From positions 1-64,000 of the forward strand of contig JAUCBJ010004614.1 of assembly GCA_032718475.1 (NCBI GenBank): a stretch of 64,000 nucleotides of DNA. Reading direction: 5' to 3'. Under the pieces are notes generated by a model, which saw nothing but the letters and a program-made list of their open reading frames with translations, had not been told where the DNA came from and made no database searches. The DNA comes from Nemertoderma westbladi (Eukaryota > Xenacoelomorpha > Nemertodermatida > Nemertodermatidae). This document shows, one piece after another, positions 45,560 through 57,345 of this stretch. How positions within the stretch are numbered: position 1 is the stretch's first letter; every line of letters begins with the position of its first letter. A program made the position numbers and the translations under genes.

Positions 45560-47640
45560 TGTTTATCACATTTAATTAAAATACTAGTTCAACCGCGCAA
45601 AATACCAAACAAACCCTGGATGACCACTGCTTTAATTAATTGTACAATAAAAAAAAATAAGCTATATCGTCAATACCTAAAACAACCCACTGAATCTAAC
45701 CTGATAAAATTCAAGATGTACAGAAATAAATTAACTTCATCCCTGAGAACTGCAGAAAAGCTATACTATACAGACCAATTTGAAAAAAATTCGAAAAATA
45801 TTCGAAAAACTTGGCTGATAATAAATTCCGCACTTAACAAATCGAAAAAAATAAGCATCCCTAACCAAATTACCACTCGTACCGATAATATAATTGAAAC
45901 TACTAGAGACCCCGCTAAAATAGCTAATATTCTTAATACTCACTTCGCTACCGTAGGTTCTAAACTAAATAGAAACATCCCAACATCTAATCGATCCCCA
46001 CTCCGTTTCATTTCTAACCCCAACCGACGTCCTAACTCGTTCTCGCTTATTGAAACTACTCCTGTAGAAGTCGAATATTTATTGCTCCATCTAATTCCCA
46101 AATCTGCAACAACGATTCATTCCCCACTAAGTTACTTCAACTCGCGGCTAAACCTATATCTATATATCTCAGCAAACTAATTAATCTATCTATCAGGTTA
46201 GGACACTTCCCGAGTTCCCTCAAAATTGCTAAAGTTATCCCTTCATACAAAACGGATGACCCTACTGATCCTAATAATTATCGACCGATCTCGCTTCTTC
46301 CAATACTAAGTAAAATATTCGAACAGATCATTAACTCACAACTACTATCTTACCTAAGTAAATTCAAATTACTAACAAACTCCCAGTACGGTTTTCGGCC
46401 CAAAATTTCGACCTCACACGCTTTACTTTCGGTTATTGAAAAAATTCACCAAGCACTTGATAATAAAAAAACCACATATGCTATATATATAGATCTAAAG
46501 AAGGCTTTTGACACTATCAATACAAAAATACTCTTAGATAAGCTAAACTGCTATGGCGTACGCGGTATCCCTCATCAACTAATCTCTAGCTTCCTATCCT
46601 CTAGATTTCAGTACGTGTCTATAGACTCCTGCTCATCTACTCTCTTACCATTACTATGTGGCCTCCCTCAGGGAGGGGTTCTCTCCCCCCTTCTATTTCT
46701 AATCTACATTAATGACTTACCCAATGTAACTACTTTATTAGCTACGTTATTTGCAGACGACACTACTCTATTTCAATCAGGCACCAATCTAACCGATCTA
46801 ACTAATGACATTAACCTGGAATTGAATAAAATCGCTGGTTGGCTAATTGATAATCGTCTTTCCCTAAATCTAAAAAAAACTGAAGCTACTCTATTCTCCA
46901 ATACACTCCAACAAACTTGTAATCTACCTGCACTCCAAATAAATAATAATAAAATTCAAATTACAAATAGCACTAAATTTTTGGGTGTGTATGTAGATAA
47001 CAATTTAAATTGGAAACCCCATATAGATTTCGTTAAAAGTAAAATATCAAAATCTGCAGGCATTTTCTACAAGCTTCGACATATATTTCCACTACAAATA
47101 CTAAGACAACTTTATTTTACACTAATTCATCCCTACCTCAACTATGGAATCTTGCTATGGGGTAATACCCATTCTAGTACGCTAAAATCGCTTCGAATCA
47201 AAATCAACAAATTAGTCAGATGTATTACTTTCAACCACTACCAGGCCTCTTCTCATCCAATATATAAATCTCTATCTATACTTCCGCTGAATTTACTATA
47301 TAAACATCAAGTAGGATCTCTTATGTACGATGTAAACTCTACTCCTAATAACTTACCAACTTCAATTCAAGATCTATTCAGGAAAACCTCTACAGTACAT
47401 AACTACCCTACTCGTTCTGCTACTCGTGGCGACTTCTATATTCAAACAGCACGTTTAACTTCGACACAACGATCCATCAGCTTTCAAGGTCCCCTGATTT
47501 GGAATGAAATACCAGCTACAATTAAAAATAGTAAGTCCAAAACCAGCTTCACAAACTCTTTCAAAAAAATTTTACTCTCAAGTTTACCAGTAACATAAAC
47601 TTTTGAAAATAAATTCTTAAAAGTAAATAAAAAAAACGCA
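45560..47640 (+). pseudogene. 5'-truncated LINE with RT (CR1/L2-like)
   Basis: Two frames, 45620-46180 and from about 46175 to 47598, one base shift between them. The first is the linker before RT (KKNKLYRQYLK, and TWLIINSALN). The second has NYRPISLLP, IDLKKAFDTI, GLPQGGVLSPLLF, FADDTTLF (catalytic FADD) and the thumb segment KFLGVYVDNNLNWKPHI, ending with HNYPTRSATR and a conserved WNEIP. The endonuclease is missing. An A-rich tail follows at about 47625. Non-functional because of truncation and frameshift. Confidence 0.88.
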
Positions 47641-47818
47641 GCTTCATTTCTTTCTTCCTTTTTCTCTTTATTCTTATAGTTTGTTTTGCTCATTTTTTCG
47701 CTCAGTATATAGATGTTGAACTGTGGCTTAGGAGTTAATCTGATAGGTGTAGTTAACCAACAAAAATTAAAGAAAAAATTAGTATTATCTTTCTTATGCT
47801 AAAAACGACCCCAAATCT

Positions 47819-47916
47819 CCCCCCCCCCCCCCCCCACCCACCCCATCACCCCCCCCCCCCCCTCCCACCCATCACCAACACCCCCCCCCCCCACCACTCC
47901 CCCCCCCCCCCCCCCC
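47819..47916. repeat. Poly-C-rich low-complexity tract
   Basis: Nearly 100 bp of C with sparse A/T interruptions (CCCACCCACCCCATCACC and long C runs). It creates a spurious proline/histidine ORF on the plus strand. Confidence 0.95.
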
Positions 47917-48594
47917 AACATGACTTCCAGCTGCTGCAGTCGGTCTGTACTAGCACCGTAGCTATTGCCTGGCTGCAGCAGTAAATAATAACTATTACTT
48001 TTGTGTAATATGTCATTTTTGTAGTGCCTGGAATTTTAATTTTAATTTGGAAGTTATGAATAAATGTTAAATGTTAATGACCAAATCATCAGTACTTTTG
48101 CAGTCATGGTGTAAATTTCATATTACAATTCAAGATCTTCTGCTATTGCGAGGTGATATAGGGCCTATCTGTATATATATATATTTCATCTTGTTGACTT
48201 TCAGTGGTGGTATTTGACTCATTTTATGCTTCTTGGAACTGCAATGGTATACTTGTTGACCCATAACACCACTAAAAAACCTAAAATGAGAAACACTCTC
48301 ACACAGCTAATGCTTCACTATGATAGTATCTTGTTGCAAAACGCCCCATCGCGACGTTAACGATGATCGCGATTGTAGTGGGATAACTTTTGTGGCATTG
48401 AGCGTTGGGTAGACTTCAACCAAATTGAAAAAACAAATTCACAACTTATTTTTTCACCATTTGGCAAATTTTGGGAGGGGGATTGCAAGTGTTTTTCTGT
48501 TTAATGTTACTTAAAATGTCTTATCAATTTGGGGTATAAAAATACCCCACGTTACCGGTGAAGGATAATTTTTTACCATACCGGGCAGGGTTAA

Positions 48595-50420
48595 GTGAAA
48601 GTTATATTCTGTGAATGTTCTATTTAGTAAATGCTCTTTTCAGTGAGCATTATATTCAGCGAGCCTTCTATTCAGTGAACGTTCTATTAAGTGAGTGTTC
48701 TATTCAGTGAGTGTTCTATTCAGTGAGCGTTCTATTCAGTGAGTGTTCTATTCAGTGAGTGTTCTATTCAGTGAGTGTTCTATTCAGTGAGAGTTATATT
48801 CAGTGAGCTTTCTATTGATTGAGTGTTCTATTCAGTGAGCATTATATTCAGTGAGCGCTCTATTCAGTGAGCTTTCTATTAAGTGAACGTTCTATTCAGT
48901 GAGTGTTCTATTCAGTGAGCGTTCTATTCAGTGAGCGTTCTATTCAGTGAGTTTTCTATTTAGTGAGTGATATATTCAGTGAATGTTCTATTCAGTGAGT
49001 GTTATATTCATTGAACATTCTATTCCGTGAGTGTTCTAGTCAGTGAGTGGTTTATTCAGTGAGTGTTCTATTCAGTGAATGTTCTATTCGGTGATCGTTC
49101 TATTCAGCGAGTGTTATATTCAGTAAGCGTTCTATTCAGTGAAAGTTATATTCAGCGAGTGTTCTATTCAGTGAACGTTATATTCAGTGAGAGTTCACGT
49201 CAATGAGTGTTTTATTCAGTGAGTGTTCTGTTCAGTGAGCATTATATTTAGTGGCATTATAATCAGTGATCGTTCTATTTTACGAGTGTTCTAATCAGTG
49301 AGCGTTCTATTCAGTGAGTGTTATATTCAGTGAGTGTTCTATTCAGTGAGTGTTCTATTCAGTGAGTGTTCTATTCAATTATCGTTCTATTCAGAGAGTG
49401 TTTTATTTAGTGGTGTACTATTCAGTGGGTGTTCATTTCTGTGAGTGTTCTATTTAGTGTGTGTTTTATTCAGTGAGCATTCTATTCAATGAATGTTTAA
49501 TTCTGTGAGTGTTATATACAGTGAGCGTTCTATTCAGTGAGCGTTATATTCAGTGAGCGTTCTATATAGTGAGTGTTATGTACAGTGAACGTTCTAATCA
49601 GTAAGCGTTCTATTCAGTGAGCGTTCTATATAGTGAGTGTTCTATTCAGTGAGCGTTATATTCAGTGAATGTTATATTCAGTGAGCATACTATTCAATGA
49701 ATGTTCAATTCTGTGAGTGTTATATTCATTGAGCGTTCTATTCAGTAAGCTTCTATTCAGTGAGCGTTATATTCAGTGAGCGTTCTATATAGTGAGTGTT
49801 CTATTCAGTGAGCGTTATATTCAGTGAATGTTATATTCAGTGAGCGTTCTATTGAGTGAGTGTTCTATTCAGTGAGTGTTCTATTCAATTATCGTTCTAT
49901 TCAGAGAGTGTTCTATTTAGTGGTGTACTATTCAGTGGATGTTCATTTCTGTGAGTGTTCTATTTAGTGTGTGTTTTATTCAGTGAGCATTCTATTCAAT
50001 GAATGTTTAATTCTGTGAGTGTTATATACAGTGAGCGTTATATTCAGTAAGCGTTCTATTCAGTGAGCATTATATTCAGTGAGCGTTCTATATAGTGAGT
50101 GTTATATACAGTGAGCGTTCTAATCAGTAGGCGTTCTATTCAGTGAGCGTTCTATATAGTGAGCGTTCTATTCAGTGAGCATTATATTAAGTGAGCATTA
50201 TAATCAGTGAGCGTTCTATTCAGTGAGTGTTCTATTCAGTGAGCGTTATATTCAGTGAGGGTTCTATTCAGTGAGTGTTCTATTGAGTGAGCGTTCCACG
50301 CAATGAACGTTCTATTCAGTTATCGTTCTATTCAGTGAGCATTATATTCAGTGAGTGTTCTATTCAGTGAGCGTTATACTCAGTGAGCGTTCTATTCCGA
50401 ACACATTCTATTCAGTGAGC
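48595..50420. repeat. 16-bp minisatellite in BEL leader, right part
   Basis: Continuation of the array at 42770-44958 after the TTAA element, about 114 units, more diverged (GTTATATTCAGTGAGC, ATTCTGTGAGTG). A block of about 160 bp at 49368 recurs near 49878, i.e. about 32 units apart. Confidence 0.94.
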
Positions 50421-51579
50421 GAAATAAAAAAAGTAGCATATTACTATGACTATAACTATTAGAAAGTAGCATAAATGTAGAATTTTAATTAAAAAAATAC
50501 AGCACGTCAATTATACAATTCAATAATAATTGATTAATTTGTTCTAGTCCCTCTGGTGTATAAAAAATCAATAGACTTTAACTCTAAAGGTAATATATCT
50601 GTTATAATAAAGATCCGTCAAAACCATAGGGCCACTATTTTTTATGTCATGGTTTTATGTAATAAAAACTTAATAATACGGTATTTGACTGCAAGCACAA
50701 AGAGGATCATCTGCATTAATGATATCAAATAGCTCCAATAAAAATTTCGATACCAAAATTGAATTACAAAGTTTTTAAATCACACTTACTAATTTTTTTA
50801 CAACTTTGTCTCAGATAAGCCACCATCTTGGTTCAAATACCTACAAGTTAGTCATGGAATCAAAGATATATAAAATTATATATTAAAATATACATAAGTT
50901 TAGAAATGAATAAAAACGGTGTAGAAAAGTCTAACAAAGCATTTTCTGAAAAGATCTGAGTTCTAGAATGTGTTTTTGATGTGTAAATTACACAAAAATT
51001 ACCAGAAAAATTAGGTGGCCCTGTGGTCGTTTTGTGTTATGTACTTTTCCTATAGAAATGTATTGCAAACGAATATCCAACAAGATATATATAATGGTCA
51101 TTATATTGGAGCCGTGTAATTTTTTGCATCGGATTTTTCTAACAATTAATAGATATTATTAATAACATGCTTCTCTTGTTCTATTATTATTCGATAGTTA
51201 ATGTACTAGTTTATATCTTAATTATTAAGGAGTGGCCCTATGGCCCCCAGTTGGAGTTATATATATATATAATCATAATCATTCTGCCATTATAATATTA
51301 AATTCAAAATTTCCAAATATCAACCAATCAATATGCAATAATTTACATACGTTGATAGGCCTAACTGCCTAAACAGCTAAATACTGAAATATGCTGTAAC
51401 CTACCTACCTACTGAACTGACCTACCCATACTGCCATATAAGCCTACCGTTCCGTCAGTCTGAAAGTTATATAGCCTAGATCTGTAGACTGGTAGACTGG
51501 ATGACTAGCCTAAAAGGCTGTAGGCCTACGGTCAGACGGTAGGCCCCTAACTACTGAACTAATCCTATAATATTCTGAT
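50421..51579. other. BEL leader, LTR-proximal part
   Basis: No ORF. GTGGCCCTATGG-type words at 50624-50635 (complement), 51014 and 51231. I could not identify a tRNA primer-binding site next to the 5' LTR. Confidence 0.5.
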
Positions 51580-52447
51580 TATAAAGGACATCGCCCGCCT
51601 CCTATCCTAACTAATTTCAAATTTGTCTGTCTGTCTGCATTTGGCTGTTTGGGTTGGTTTGGGAATTCTAATTATACAGTAAAAGAAAAAGACGAACAAT
51701 CCAACTGTCTGACGAGTGCAAGGTCCAGGATATAATCCACCTAATCTAATTATAACCGAAAAGCTAGGACCTTGACGCTATTCCGGCTAGATAAGGCTTT
51801 AGTCCACTACAGTACTGGATGATAGATTGGTAAAAGATAAATATATGATAACATAATAATATACTTGCATTTATTTTATTTACAGAGTTAGGTATGGTAC
51901 CGTTACATTACATATAATAATAAATCAACTAATCTAGGGTATTGATAAATGACTAAATAATGACTGAATGAGATTAATATTATCGGGCAGTTAATAACAG
52001 AATAATACCGTATACTTCTGTCTGTTCTTTATGAAATAGTTACCGGTCCCACACTGTCTTAGGTAATAGTATGCCCTACAATATTAGGCTATATTACAGG
52101 GTATGCAAGCAAAATCTATATCTACGTCTAACTATCTAACCATCTAACATCAGAATATTAGTGGGAAAATCCGCACATGTCAGACATGGTGAGTTGAGAC
52201 TGCCAGACTGCAGACAGCTTACTGCTGTTGTACTAACTAGCTATTTTACAGCTGTCAGTCAGACTGTTGACTGCATTCTGGTCACGTGGTCAGCTCACGG
52301 TCGATTCTTACTAATTAAATAATGAAAGTAATTATGTATACTGTATTTATTGCTGCGAACTGAAATGTATTATACTGTAGGTTGATTATTTTATACTTAT
52401 ACTATATTATATTAAAATATTTGAGTTACGAGGAGATGGTGAACACA
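51580..52447 (-). repeat. BEL 5' LTR
   Basis: Same as 31428-32287 apart from an 8-bp insertion and about four single-base differences. Since coding is on the minus strand, this right-hand copy is the 5' LTR and should hold promoter and start of transcription. Confidence 0.95.
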
Positions 52448-52939
52448 AACACAGAGCCTTGGCTTTTTGTTTTTGATGGCACTCAATGTTAGTGGGTTTA
52501 CAACAATAAGGGAAGATGATGTTGTTATCTTGGGTACATTGATGAAGGGGCCTTCGATGAAGCCAGATTTAATTTCTTTGGTCAGTAACTCGTCTACTTG
52601 TAGTGCATTATCAAGTGCGGACTTATTATTTTCACGGAATATCAATTTATCTCTGGGACCATTGTAACCTATGTTGACACCATTGGTTAACTGTGTGAGC
52701 AATTCTGCCACAAGTTGTTGATCAGGGTAATATTGCAAATCCTTCCTTAAATTTTCTATGTGAATCGGGGTTGTTGGTTCTTTGTTTATCATATATTCTA
52801 CTGAATGAATCGGTAAATCTAGGAATTCCTGCAATGTAGCTGCGGGTAATGTTGACGGTGTTGAGAGGGTTAAGAATTCACCACATGTTCTTGCATGATC
52901 ATAAGGATATAACCTTTGTGCTGTGTCTAAGGTTGTCAT
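52448..52939 (-). pseudogene. DIRS-like RT, N-terminal part
   Basis: About 164 codons, ATG-like opening at 52939. Typical of DIRS/PAT RT upstream of the palm: VAELLTQLTNGVNIGYNGP, then LTKEIKSGFIEGPF, and a VVNPLTLSAIKNKKPR-type stretch before the first catalytic Asp. It stops being DIRS exactly at the AACAC duplication, and the frame resumes in the segment ending at 31427. The first 60 residues are not recognised. Confidence 0.85.
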
Positions 52940-53204
52940 GATCGGAGCTCTGTTTGGGATATCTGTGTTTATCTCAAAGTATTAACTGAGAGCAAAGAAC
53001 GGTGTCATGTGCTTTATTCTGCAGTTATACTGTTCGTTGATGAATAAATTATAGCGATTATACCGTACTCAGCTAGTTATATCTAACCAACGAGTCAGCA
53101 TAACATTATGATCCATAAGAAAGGGGAAAAAAAAGAAATAAATAGATATAATACCTAGCTTCTGACAACATGCTGCCCTTGTATTAAGAGCATGTTATAT
53201 AATA
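52940..53204. other. 5' flank of DIRS-like element
   Basis: AT-rich, no ORF. The element's 5' terminus must lie here or within the adjoining satellite, but no inverted or split direct repeat could be matched to 27.2-27.7 kb. Confidence 0.4.
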
Positions 53205-53288
53205 GGCTCTCATTGAATAAAGGGATCCGGAAATCCGCCTGTAGTCTGTCCTCCCATAAAGGGATCCGGACATCAGCCTGAAGCTGTC
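53205..53288. repeat. 44/46-bp satellite, left part
   Basis: About two units with AAAGGGATCCGGACATC and CTGTCCTCCC. The array is interrupted at CTGTC by an LTR element and resumes at 59677. Confidence 0.85.
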
Positions 53289-53837
53289 TGTGACGGGATC
53301 GATGGATCCCGATTTATCCAGTTTGGGTTTATATACGCGTCCCCGCCGTGTGAGTGAAAAGGGTTGTTGTAAGTCCTTCTGATATTGCTGATACAGTGAT
53401 GCGGTTGATAGTATAATATATACAGAGATAGCACCAGATAATAGAATAGTTGTATAAGTATACTGATGACGGCGGCGACGGTTACAAAGTGTTACCGTCG
53501 TGCCCTAGCTAATCGAACGACTGAGTAAACTGAATAAATAGTAAATAGCTGTCAACTGGTTATATTGCACGGGTTGGCCTTGTTACTGTACCTAGCCGGT
53601 GCCTCCCTCCCATTGGCTAATATCCTACTTGTCACCCTTTGCCCCCCTCTGAAGTGCTTCCCTTCGCCCTTGCTATTCTCTCTCTGTCAGGGGTGTAACC
53701 CCTGACCCCTATTGTGTGTTTCTCCTTCCCACTTTGTTGGGGTGACACGAGGTTGATATTGGTAATCAACCTCGTGCTCCCAATATTGCTTAACGGCTTA
53801 CTTTGTGGGTGTGTTAGCGGAATTGAATAAGCTAACA
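53289..53837 (-). repeat. 3' LTR of non-autonomous element
   Basis: Plus strand starts TGTGACGGGATC and ends GCTAACA. About 20 differences from the other LTR over 550 bp. Confidence 0.95.
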
Positions 53838-53846
53838 CTCCCCCCC
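53838..53846 (-). other. Polypurine tract
   Basis: Minus strand reads GGGGGGGAG immediately before the TGTTAGC start of the 3' LTR. Confidence 0.75.
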
Positions 53847-53847
53847 A

Positions 53848-53971
53848 TGCTATCTTCCCGGTAAGAAGATAGCATCCACCTCAAGTGCGCTACAATTCCG
53901 CTGGATCCCGATCTAGTATCGGGTGTGGGGTGGGTCTATTTTCTTTCGGAGCCGGCTTTCCAGGCCGCTCC
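53848..53971 (-). other. Multi-hairpin module next to LTR (copy 2)
   Basis: Stems TGCTATCTTC/GAAGATAGCA (53848-53857, 53865-53874), CCCGAT/ATCGGG (53907-53912, 53918-53923) and GGAGC-GGC/GCC-GCTCC with one bulge (53948-53971). Spacing matches the module at 21275-21397. In stem 2 the closing pair is C-G here and T-A there. Confidence 0.55.
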
Positions 53972-55323
53972 CTATGGGTATGATGTCACTACCCTCTGGC
54001 GTCTCGTGTCGGGCCGATCGTGCGCTTCTCTCACACAATTTTTGTTTCCCCGCACTCTCACCACTCTCACCCTAACTCTCGCATACTCCCGGACCTCCTC
54101 GTCCCACACTCTTCCTCTCACTTCTCCTCCCCCACACTTGAATTGCGCCCACGCTCTCTTCGCACTCCGCACTATCACCTCTCTACTCTCTGTCACCCCC
54201 TAAGGCCCTAATTTCTAATGCTACCCCTGTGCTATCATACTATCTACCTACTACTTACTTGCTAACTATCTAACTCTCTTACTAACTCTAACTATCTCTC
54301 TAAGCCTACTAACTTTAACTCTACTAAGTCTAACTAACTCCTACTAACTCTCTACTTCTACTAACTCTCTCTAACTCTTACTCGACTCTTCTAACTACGT
54401 GGCGCTTAGCGGTGCCCACAACCACTCTACTATCTGGCACCCTATGTGCCCGTCTCTACTACTCTACTACCTGGCACCCTATGTGCCCTCTCTACTACCT
54501 CTAACTCTCTAACTCTACTACCTGGCACCCTATGTGCCCGTCTCTACTATTCTACTCTCTGGCACCCTATGTGCCCTCTCTACTACTTCTAACACTCTAA
54601 CTCTACTACCTGGCACCCTATGTGCCCTCTCTACAACTCTACTCTATCTACATCTTACTCCCTTTCGTCTACTCGACTGCATGTGACGCTCTGAGTGCCG
54701 GCAGAGTGGGTACGTTAATTATGTGAACTACTACTAACTCTTACTAACTCTACTAACTCTCTACTAACTCTCTACTAACTCAACTAACTCTACTAACTCT
54801 CTACTAACTCAACTAACTCTACTACTAACTTCTTGTGCCCGGCACCTCTTGCGCCCGGCACCCACCCTAATTAACATACCCTGCTCTTACATCAAACACG
54901 TCATCACGTCCGTGCCCCACTAAGTTCAACGCATCCCCTACTAACTCTAACTACGTGGCGCTTGCGGTGCCCACAACCACTCTGCTTACTACTTCCTACG
55001 TGGCGCTTACGGTGCCCACAACCTCTACTGCTACTACTTTCTACGTGGCGCTTATGGTGCCCACAACCCTCTACTGCTACTACTTTCTTTCTAACTAACG
55101 GTACTACGTACCCTCTTACTCTTACTCTCTCTAACTAACGGTACTACGTACCCTCTAACTCTCACTCTCTCTAACTAACGGTACTACGTACCCTCTTACT
55201 CTTACTCTCTCTAACTAACGGTACTACGTACCCTCTAACTCTTACTCTAACTGACTAACGGTACTACTCTCTTACTACCTAACTACTACCTACTTTATTA
55301 TTTAATTATTTTATTAATTTTAA
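53972..55323. repeat. Low-complexity repeats in 3' region of LTR element
   Basis: CT-rich sequence with several local tandem families: CTACCTGGCACCCTATGTGC (about 54430-54640), CTACTAACTCT (54290-54830), ACGTGGCGCTTNNGGTGCCC (54398-55070) and ACGGTACTACGTACCCTC (55098-55270). No credible ORF. Some units are palindromic (GGCGCTTACGGTGCC). Confidence 0.8.
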
Positions 55324-56235
55324 TTAAATAACTATTTTCCGTGGGAAGGGCGTCTCGCCCTCATTCCCACCCCCCTCAGTCCAAAACATTGGACGACTAA
55401 AAACTCTCAGGTGCCCCTTCTTCCAGTAGGCACTCTCCCACTGCCCTCCTATACGTCCTCTAACTCTTCGCCACACTCTCTTCGATACTACCTCTGCTGG
55501 CCTCCCCCTTCGTATGTGCGCTGGCAGTAAAGGCCTCGACGACCCCCGCTCGTACCTCGGTATACACGACGTCCGCCCATGTAATGCCCCCTCGCACTGC
55601 GCCAGTCCTGCGTGCGTACGCAACACGCCTCCTTCTACTTTCCTGGCTCCTCTATGTTTGCTCATGGGCCTCTCTGCCCCTGGTCTAGTCCTTTCACATC
55701 CTCTCCCTTTCCAACACTCTCCGGATCTGTGTCCCTTTACCACACATCGATGACATAGTCCGTTTGCGTCTGTGTAGGCTACACGATCTCGTTTGGGCAA
55801 CGCTTGCCAGTACTTACAACTCCTGGTCTTATGGGTTCCGTCCCGATGTAATTGACATTCGAATCCTGGATTATAGCGTTTCCTGTATAGTCCTTCACGT
55901 ATCGCGCCTAGGTTTATATGTACCGATTTAGTGTTTTGGTTGTCTAGACTCGGCCTACTGGGTATATTGGGATTGTGTTTATTTTTGGTGTTATTTTCTT
56001 TCTGTCCCTGCCACGGTGTGGCCCTGCTACCAGCTAACTGTGGACTAGCAGTCCCCTGTATGGCCGCGTGTGGTAGCGACTGTCCGCACGACCTGTTCTC
56101 GGCCAGGGAGTTCGATGTTCTTGCTCCTATTGGGGTATATTGTCGATATTGTGATGGGGGAATGTCACCCTGTCCCCCCCCCAGGCCGGTATGTTTGGTA
56201 CTGGGGTTGATGTTAATATATTGGGGCCCATACAT
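55324..56235 (-). CDS. Gag C-terminal region with zinc knuckles (non-autonomous BEL-like)
   Basis: 303-codon frame. CQLHRDGTHKTRSC followed by LCHRCVVKGHRSGEC matches the paired Cys/His arrangement of BEL/Pao Gag (compare 37099-37580). The tail after the knuckles is Arg/Gly-rich, without a recognised domain. The capsid-like core (DUF1759) is not apparent between this ORF and the coiled coil upstream, so Gag may be internally deleted. Confidence 0.7.
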   Translation of the reverse strand: MYGPQYININPSTKHTGLGGGQGDIPPSQYRQYTPIGARTSNSLAENRSCGQSLPHAAIQGTASPQLAGSRATPWQGQKENNTKNKHNPNIPSRPSLDNQNTKSVHINLGAIREGLYRKRYNPGFECQLHRDGTHKTRSCKYWQALPKRDRVAYTDANGLCHRCVVKGHRSGECWKGRGCERTRPGAERPMSKHRGARKVEGGVLRTHAGLAQCEGALHGRTSCIPRYERGSSRPLLPAHIRRGRPAEVVSKRVWRRVRGRIGGQWESAYWKKGHLRVFSRPMFWTEGGGNEGETPFPRKIVI

Positions 56236-56999
56236 CTATCTCCAATAACTCTCCCCTCCCCTGGATATATGTTGTGTCCCTGTGTATTATAGTCATGCTG
56301 CCGTACCGATATAGGCCTACCCACTTCTTGCCTACCTACCGGTATGTACTCCGCGGCTTCCGGGTTTAATCCCGTCGTTCGCGCTACCCTGTCGCCTATT
56401 TATCTCTCCCAGCATGGCCTATAATAGTATGCGCAGTAAAGCCTACAGTATGTCCTGCAGTCTGCATGTGCCCTTTTGAACCGAAGTTTATTCTTCTCGA
56501 ATCTCGAATCTCCCCGCGACTACCGCACTCTCGATCGGCAGCTATATCCCGTCGGGAAGCTTCTCTTCAATCCCCTCTCCTGTTCTCGACTTTGCATTGG
56601 TACATCCTGTACCCCTCTCTTGGCGTGCGGCGCGTTTCTCCAGGGCGACGGCAATCTCCCGAAGTTCGACCCCACTGACTCCCTGACTCCATCTCTACTA
56701 TCGACGGTCTGTTATCCGTCCTCGCACTCCTATCGTTCGTGGCGACACTTTTTCTACTATCTTCTCTTCTTCTCTTTTCAGTGCAGTATTCCGGCTCGTG
56801 AGATCTCTCGTCGACCTCCCGGTTAAACTCCACTGTTCTTCTTCCCTCTTCTAATCGGGCTCGACGCTTCGTCTGCCCTCTCGCGACGTCAACCTGCCTC
56901 TCTCTGCTCTATCGCACGCCGCTGGGGATACTCGCAATCCCCCTATTACTCTCCATCGCCGGGTGTTGCGGTTTACCTAGCTCGGCCCGCGCATCATCC

Positions 57000-57345
57000 G
57001 CCGACGCCTGTGGGACACTCTCTGCCCCCCCCCCTCTCTCTACTAATCTCTCGCGGTGGGGTGTCCATAGCCCCCCCCCCCCCACCCGCCACTTCTAACT
57101 TCACTATCTCTTACTACACTTCTGCGTCCCTCTCGTCGGACATTCTCTACCTCCCCCCTCTCGCCACTAATCTTCCGTGGTGGGGCGCCCGTAGCCCCCC
57201 CCCCCCCACCCGCTACTTCTAACTTCACTACCTCCTACTACACCTCTACACCCCTCTTGTGGGGCATTCTCTCCCCCCCCCCTCTCTCGCCACTAATCTT
57301 CTGTGGTGGGGCGCCTGTAGCCCCCCCCCCCCACTCGCCACATCT
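57000..57345. repeat. Tandem repeat of about 120 bp, three units
   Basis: Each unit holds CTCTCGCCACTAATCTTC, GTGGTGGGGCGCC-GTAG, a C12-14 run and ACTTCTAACTTCACTA. It overlaps the 3' end of the gag-like frame at 57238-57918. Confidence 0.8.

Larger units (their letters stand above)
44963..48590. mobile_element. piggyBac-like TTAA element carrying a LINE
   Basis: TTAA at 44959-44962 and 48591-48594. Ends are CCCTTCCCCGGT at the left and, on the complement, CCCTGCCCGGTATGG at the right. Both ends carry GGGGTATAAAAATACCCC-type palindromes (also at 45178). TTAA replaces TTCA of a minisatellite unit; removing the element restores a continuous unit. TTAA and CCC(T) ends suit piggyBac. No transposase found. 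Sequences at 45260-45560 and 48030-48300 are diverged direct copies, so it may be a composite of two elements. Confidence 0.78.
31428..52447 (-). mobile_element. BEL/Pao LTR retrotransposon, 21 kb including nested insertions
   Basis: Bounded by 860- and 868-bp LTRs, flanked by AACAC duplications, all coding on the minus strand. Order from the 5' LTR: about 9.9-kb leader region with a 16-bp minisatellite and a nested piggyBac-like element, gag, protease, RT, RNase H, integrase, 3' LTR. A typical BEL element is 5-10 kb, so the leader is exceptional. The LTRs differ by about four substitutions and one 8-bp indel, indicating a young insertion. Coding is split by several one-base shifts and one stop. 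Confidence 0.93.

Noticed and set aside
47796-47984. Proline/histidine-rich ORF
   Set aside because: Translation of the poly-C tract only.
55514-56826. Several plus-strand ORFs over the gag-like region of the pol-less element
   Set aside because: The opposite strand carries the zinc knuckles, LTR orientation and polypurine tract; these are shadows in CT-rich sequence.
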